Assembly (NCBI RefSeq): GCF_002091955.1
Contig: NZ_MKKY01000028.1
Coordinates: 1 to 32,918 of the forward strand
Direction of reading: 5' to 3'
Source of the DNA: Rhodococcus sp. 1168
Lineage (GTDB): Bacteria > Actinomycetota > Actinomycetes > Mycobacteriales > Mycobacteriaceae
DNA length: 32,918 nt
Of the stretch, positions 31,581 to 32,918 are shown one piece after another (position 1 is the first letter of the stretch; each line of letters starts with the position of its first letter). Both the position numbers and the translations under genes were made by a program. The notes under the pieces are model-generated. The model searched no databases. It saw only the letters and a list, made by a program, of their open reading frames with translations, and was not told the origin of the DNA.

Positions 31581-32905
31581 GTGTCCGAGAATACGACTGT
31601 TTCCGCTTCTGCCGTAGCCGACACGATCATCCGCACCGTCGAACTCGGCGTCACCATCCGCGACGCTGCGATCGACGGCGACACCACGATCGTGTTCTGC
31701 GACCTGATCACCACCGCGGCCGGCTGTTGCCCCGGCTGCGACATGGTCGGGAAGTACCGTGACCGGATCGAACGCAGAGTGAACGATGTTCCGGTGGTAG
31801 GGCACCCGCTGCAGCTACGGGTACGTGTTCCCCGCTACCGGTGCACGAACACATCCTGTGGCCGGGAAGTGTTCTGCCACAACACCGACCGCCTCGCGAG
31901 GGCCGGGTGGTCCACCACCCGCCGCTGCGCGAGGTACGTCCTGCGGAGGTTGATCCTCGACCGCACCACCGTCGCCGCCGTGGCCCGCGAACTCGGCCTG
32001 TCGTGGGACACCGTCAACGCGATCGCCGTCGACGCCACCACCACTGTGGTGGCCGCCGACACCACCCGCTTCGACGGTGTGCGGGTGATCGGGGTCGACG
32101 AACACAGGTGGGCGCACACCCGACACGCTGCTGGTGGTGGGTTCGTGACGGTCATCGTCGACCTGACGCCGGTCGTCGACGGAACCGGCCCGGCGCGGTT
32201 GCTCGACCTGGTACCGGGGCGTTCGGCGGCGGCGCTGACGGGGTGGCTCGCACAGCGCACCGACTCTTTTCGAGCGGGGATCGAGGTGGTGGCGATGGAC
32301 GGGTTCGCGGCTACAAGAGCGCCGCCACCGGCAGCGTCCCCGATGCGGTGACGGTGATGGACCCGTTCCACGTCGTCGCCCTCGCCGGAACGACACTGGA
32401 CTTGTGCCGCCAGCGAGTGCAGCAGGACACCTGCGGGCACGGGGGCCGGACCGGTGACCCGCTGTATCGGACGAGGCGCACCCTGCGAACGAGGGAGGTG
32501 TTGCTGTCGGATCGTCAGAAAGGCAGGCTTGCAGCAACGTTCGCCGACCCGAACCACACTCCGGTGGAGGTGACGTGGGCGGTGTATCAACGGTTGATCG
32601 CCGCGTACGCCCACCCCGACCCGAAGCAGGGGCACCGGATTCTCACTCGATTGATCGACACCATCCGCACCGGCGTCCCGGACGGTCTCGAGGAGCTCGC
32701 CCAACTCGGGCGGACCCTGCACCGAAGGCGGGTGGACATTCTCGCCTACTTCACCCACCGGGCGTCGAACGGGCCGACCGAAGCGATCAACGGCAGATTG
32801 GAAGCGTTGCGGCGCAACGCTCTCGGATTCCGCAACCTCACGCACTACCGCATCCGATCACTACTGCACTGCGGCAACCTCACCCGCGCACTCGATGCAC
32901 TCTAA
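31581..32905 (+). pseudogene. ISL3-family transposase with single-base deletion
   Basis: GTG 31581 opens a frame with the ISL3 zinc-finger cysteines (CCPGCD, CTNTSC), a helix-turn-helix (TTVAAVARELGLSWDTV) and catalytic Asp residues in VIGVDEHRW and VVAMDGFA. After DGFA the frame leaves the family (ATRAPPP) and stops at 32351. The true continuation GYKSAATGSVPDAV runs in the next frame to 32905 and contains the catalytic Glu (SNGPTEAINGRL). A single G missing at about 32309-32310 (GCGG for GCGGG) explains it; restored, the protein is 441 residues, normal for ISL3. Either the copy is dead or this is a sequencing or assembly error near a contig end. Confidence 0.85.
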
Positions 32906-32918
32906 AACCGGAAGAGCC
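32896..32918 (-). repeat. right terminal inverted repeat of ISL3 element
   Basis: TGCACTCTAAAACCGGAAGA then GCC. It overlaps the transposase C-terminal codons and ends the window. Confidence 0.85.

Larger units (their letters stand above)
31443..32918 (+). mobile_element. ISL3-family insertion sequence, about 1.48 kb, ending at the window edge
   Basis: Left terminal repeat 31443-31465 (GGTTCTTCCGG...GAGTGCA) and right terminal repeat 32896-32918 (reverse complement GGCTCTTCCGG...GAGTGCA) match except for about five positions and have the typical ISL3 sequence. It contains one transposase gene interrupted by a one-base deletion. The last base of the window is the last base of the element, so a target duplication (expected 8 bases, GCATTACG on the left at 31435-31442) cannot be checked. 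Confidence 0.9.

Noticed and set aside
1..32918. CRISPR arrays, tRNA or rRNA genes, phage or defence modules
   Set aside because: No regularly spaced repeats, cloverleaf-like segments, rRNA sequence or recognisable phage or defence proteins were seen.

Overview
The window reads as high-GC actinobacterial DNA of the Mycobacteriales, most likely Rhodococcus. This is inferred from codon and GC character, a fused two-domain FbiC, an N,N-dimethyl-4-nitrosoaniline (NDMA)-type zinc alcohol dehydrogenase and IS1380/ISL3-type insertion sequences; no rRNA or other taxonomic marker is present. The right edge coincides exactly with the outer end of an ISL3 element, so it may be a contig break at a repeat.

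Layout. (1) 1-2341: an acyl-CoA dehydrogenase behind an 18-bp perfect palindrome, then a short-chain dehydrogenase (SDR). (2) 2342-3441: decayed remains of an IS30-type and an IS3-type transposase. (3) 3580-9527: a signalling block with an OmpR-type response regulator, a second SDR (cyclopentanol-dehydrogenase-like) with an exact CRP/GlxR-type box in front, a stand-alone receiver, a 981-residue hybrid kinase that appears to hold two kinase modules, and a divergent NarL-type regulator whose start codon overlaps that of the kinase. (4) 9904-13076: fbiC and fbiD, overlapping by 4 bp, for coenzyme F420 biosynthesis. (5) 13139-17670: a thiolase (minus strand), an acyl-CoA ligase and a luciferase-like F420/FMN-type oxidoreductase. 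(6) 17704-19353: an IS1380-type element with recognisable ends, a CTAG target duplication and a frameshifted transposase. (7) 19364-23264: a quinone-oxidoreductase-like gene divergent from an aldehyde dehydrogenase/NDMA-dependent alcohol dehydrogenase pair that ends in a good terminator. (8) 23483-31381: a ribose-type ABC importer (lipoprotein, permease, double ATPase) coupled by ATGA overlaps to an enoyl-CoA hydratase, then an XRE-TetR fusion regulator, a second acyl-CoA ligase and a MaoC-type hydratase. (9) 31443-32918: an ISL3 element with a one-base deletion in its transposase.

Together the metabolic genes make a coherent but substrate-unknown catabolic island: import, alcohol to aldehyde to acid, CoA activation, desaturation, hydration, a possible 3-hydroxyacyl oxidation by an SDR, and thiolysis. 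It brings together enzymes tied to two unusual redox cofactors: F420 (biosynthesis genes plus a luciferase-like oxidoreductase) and, by family association, mycofactocin (NDMA-type alcohol dehydrogenase). The two-component block and the XRE-TetR regulator are the likely controls. The substrate cannot be named from sequence alone.
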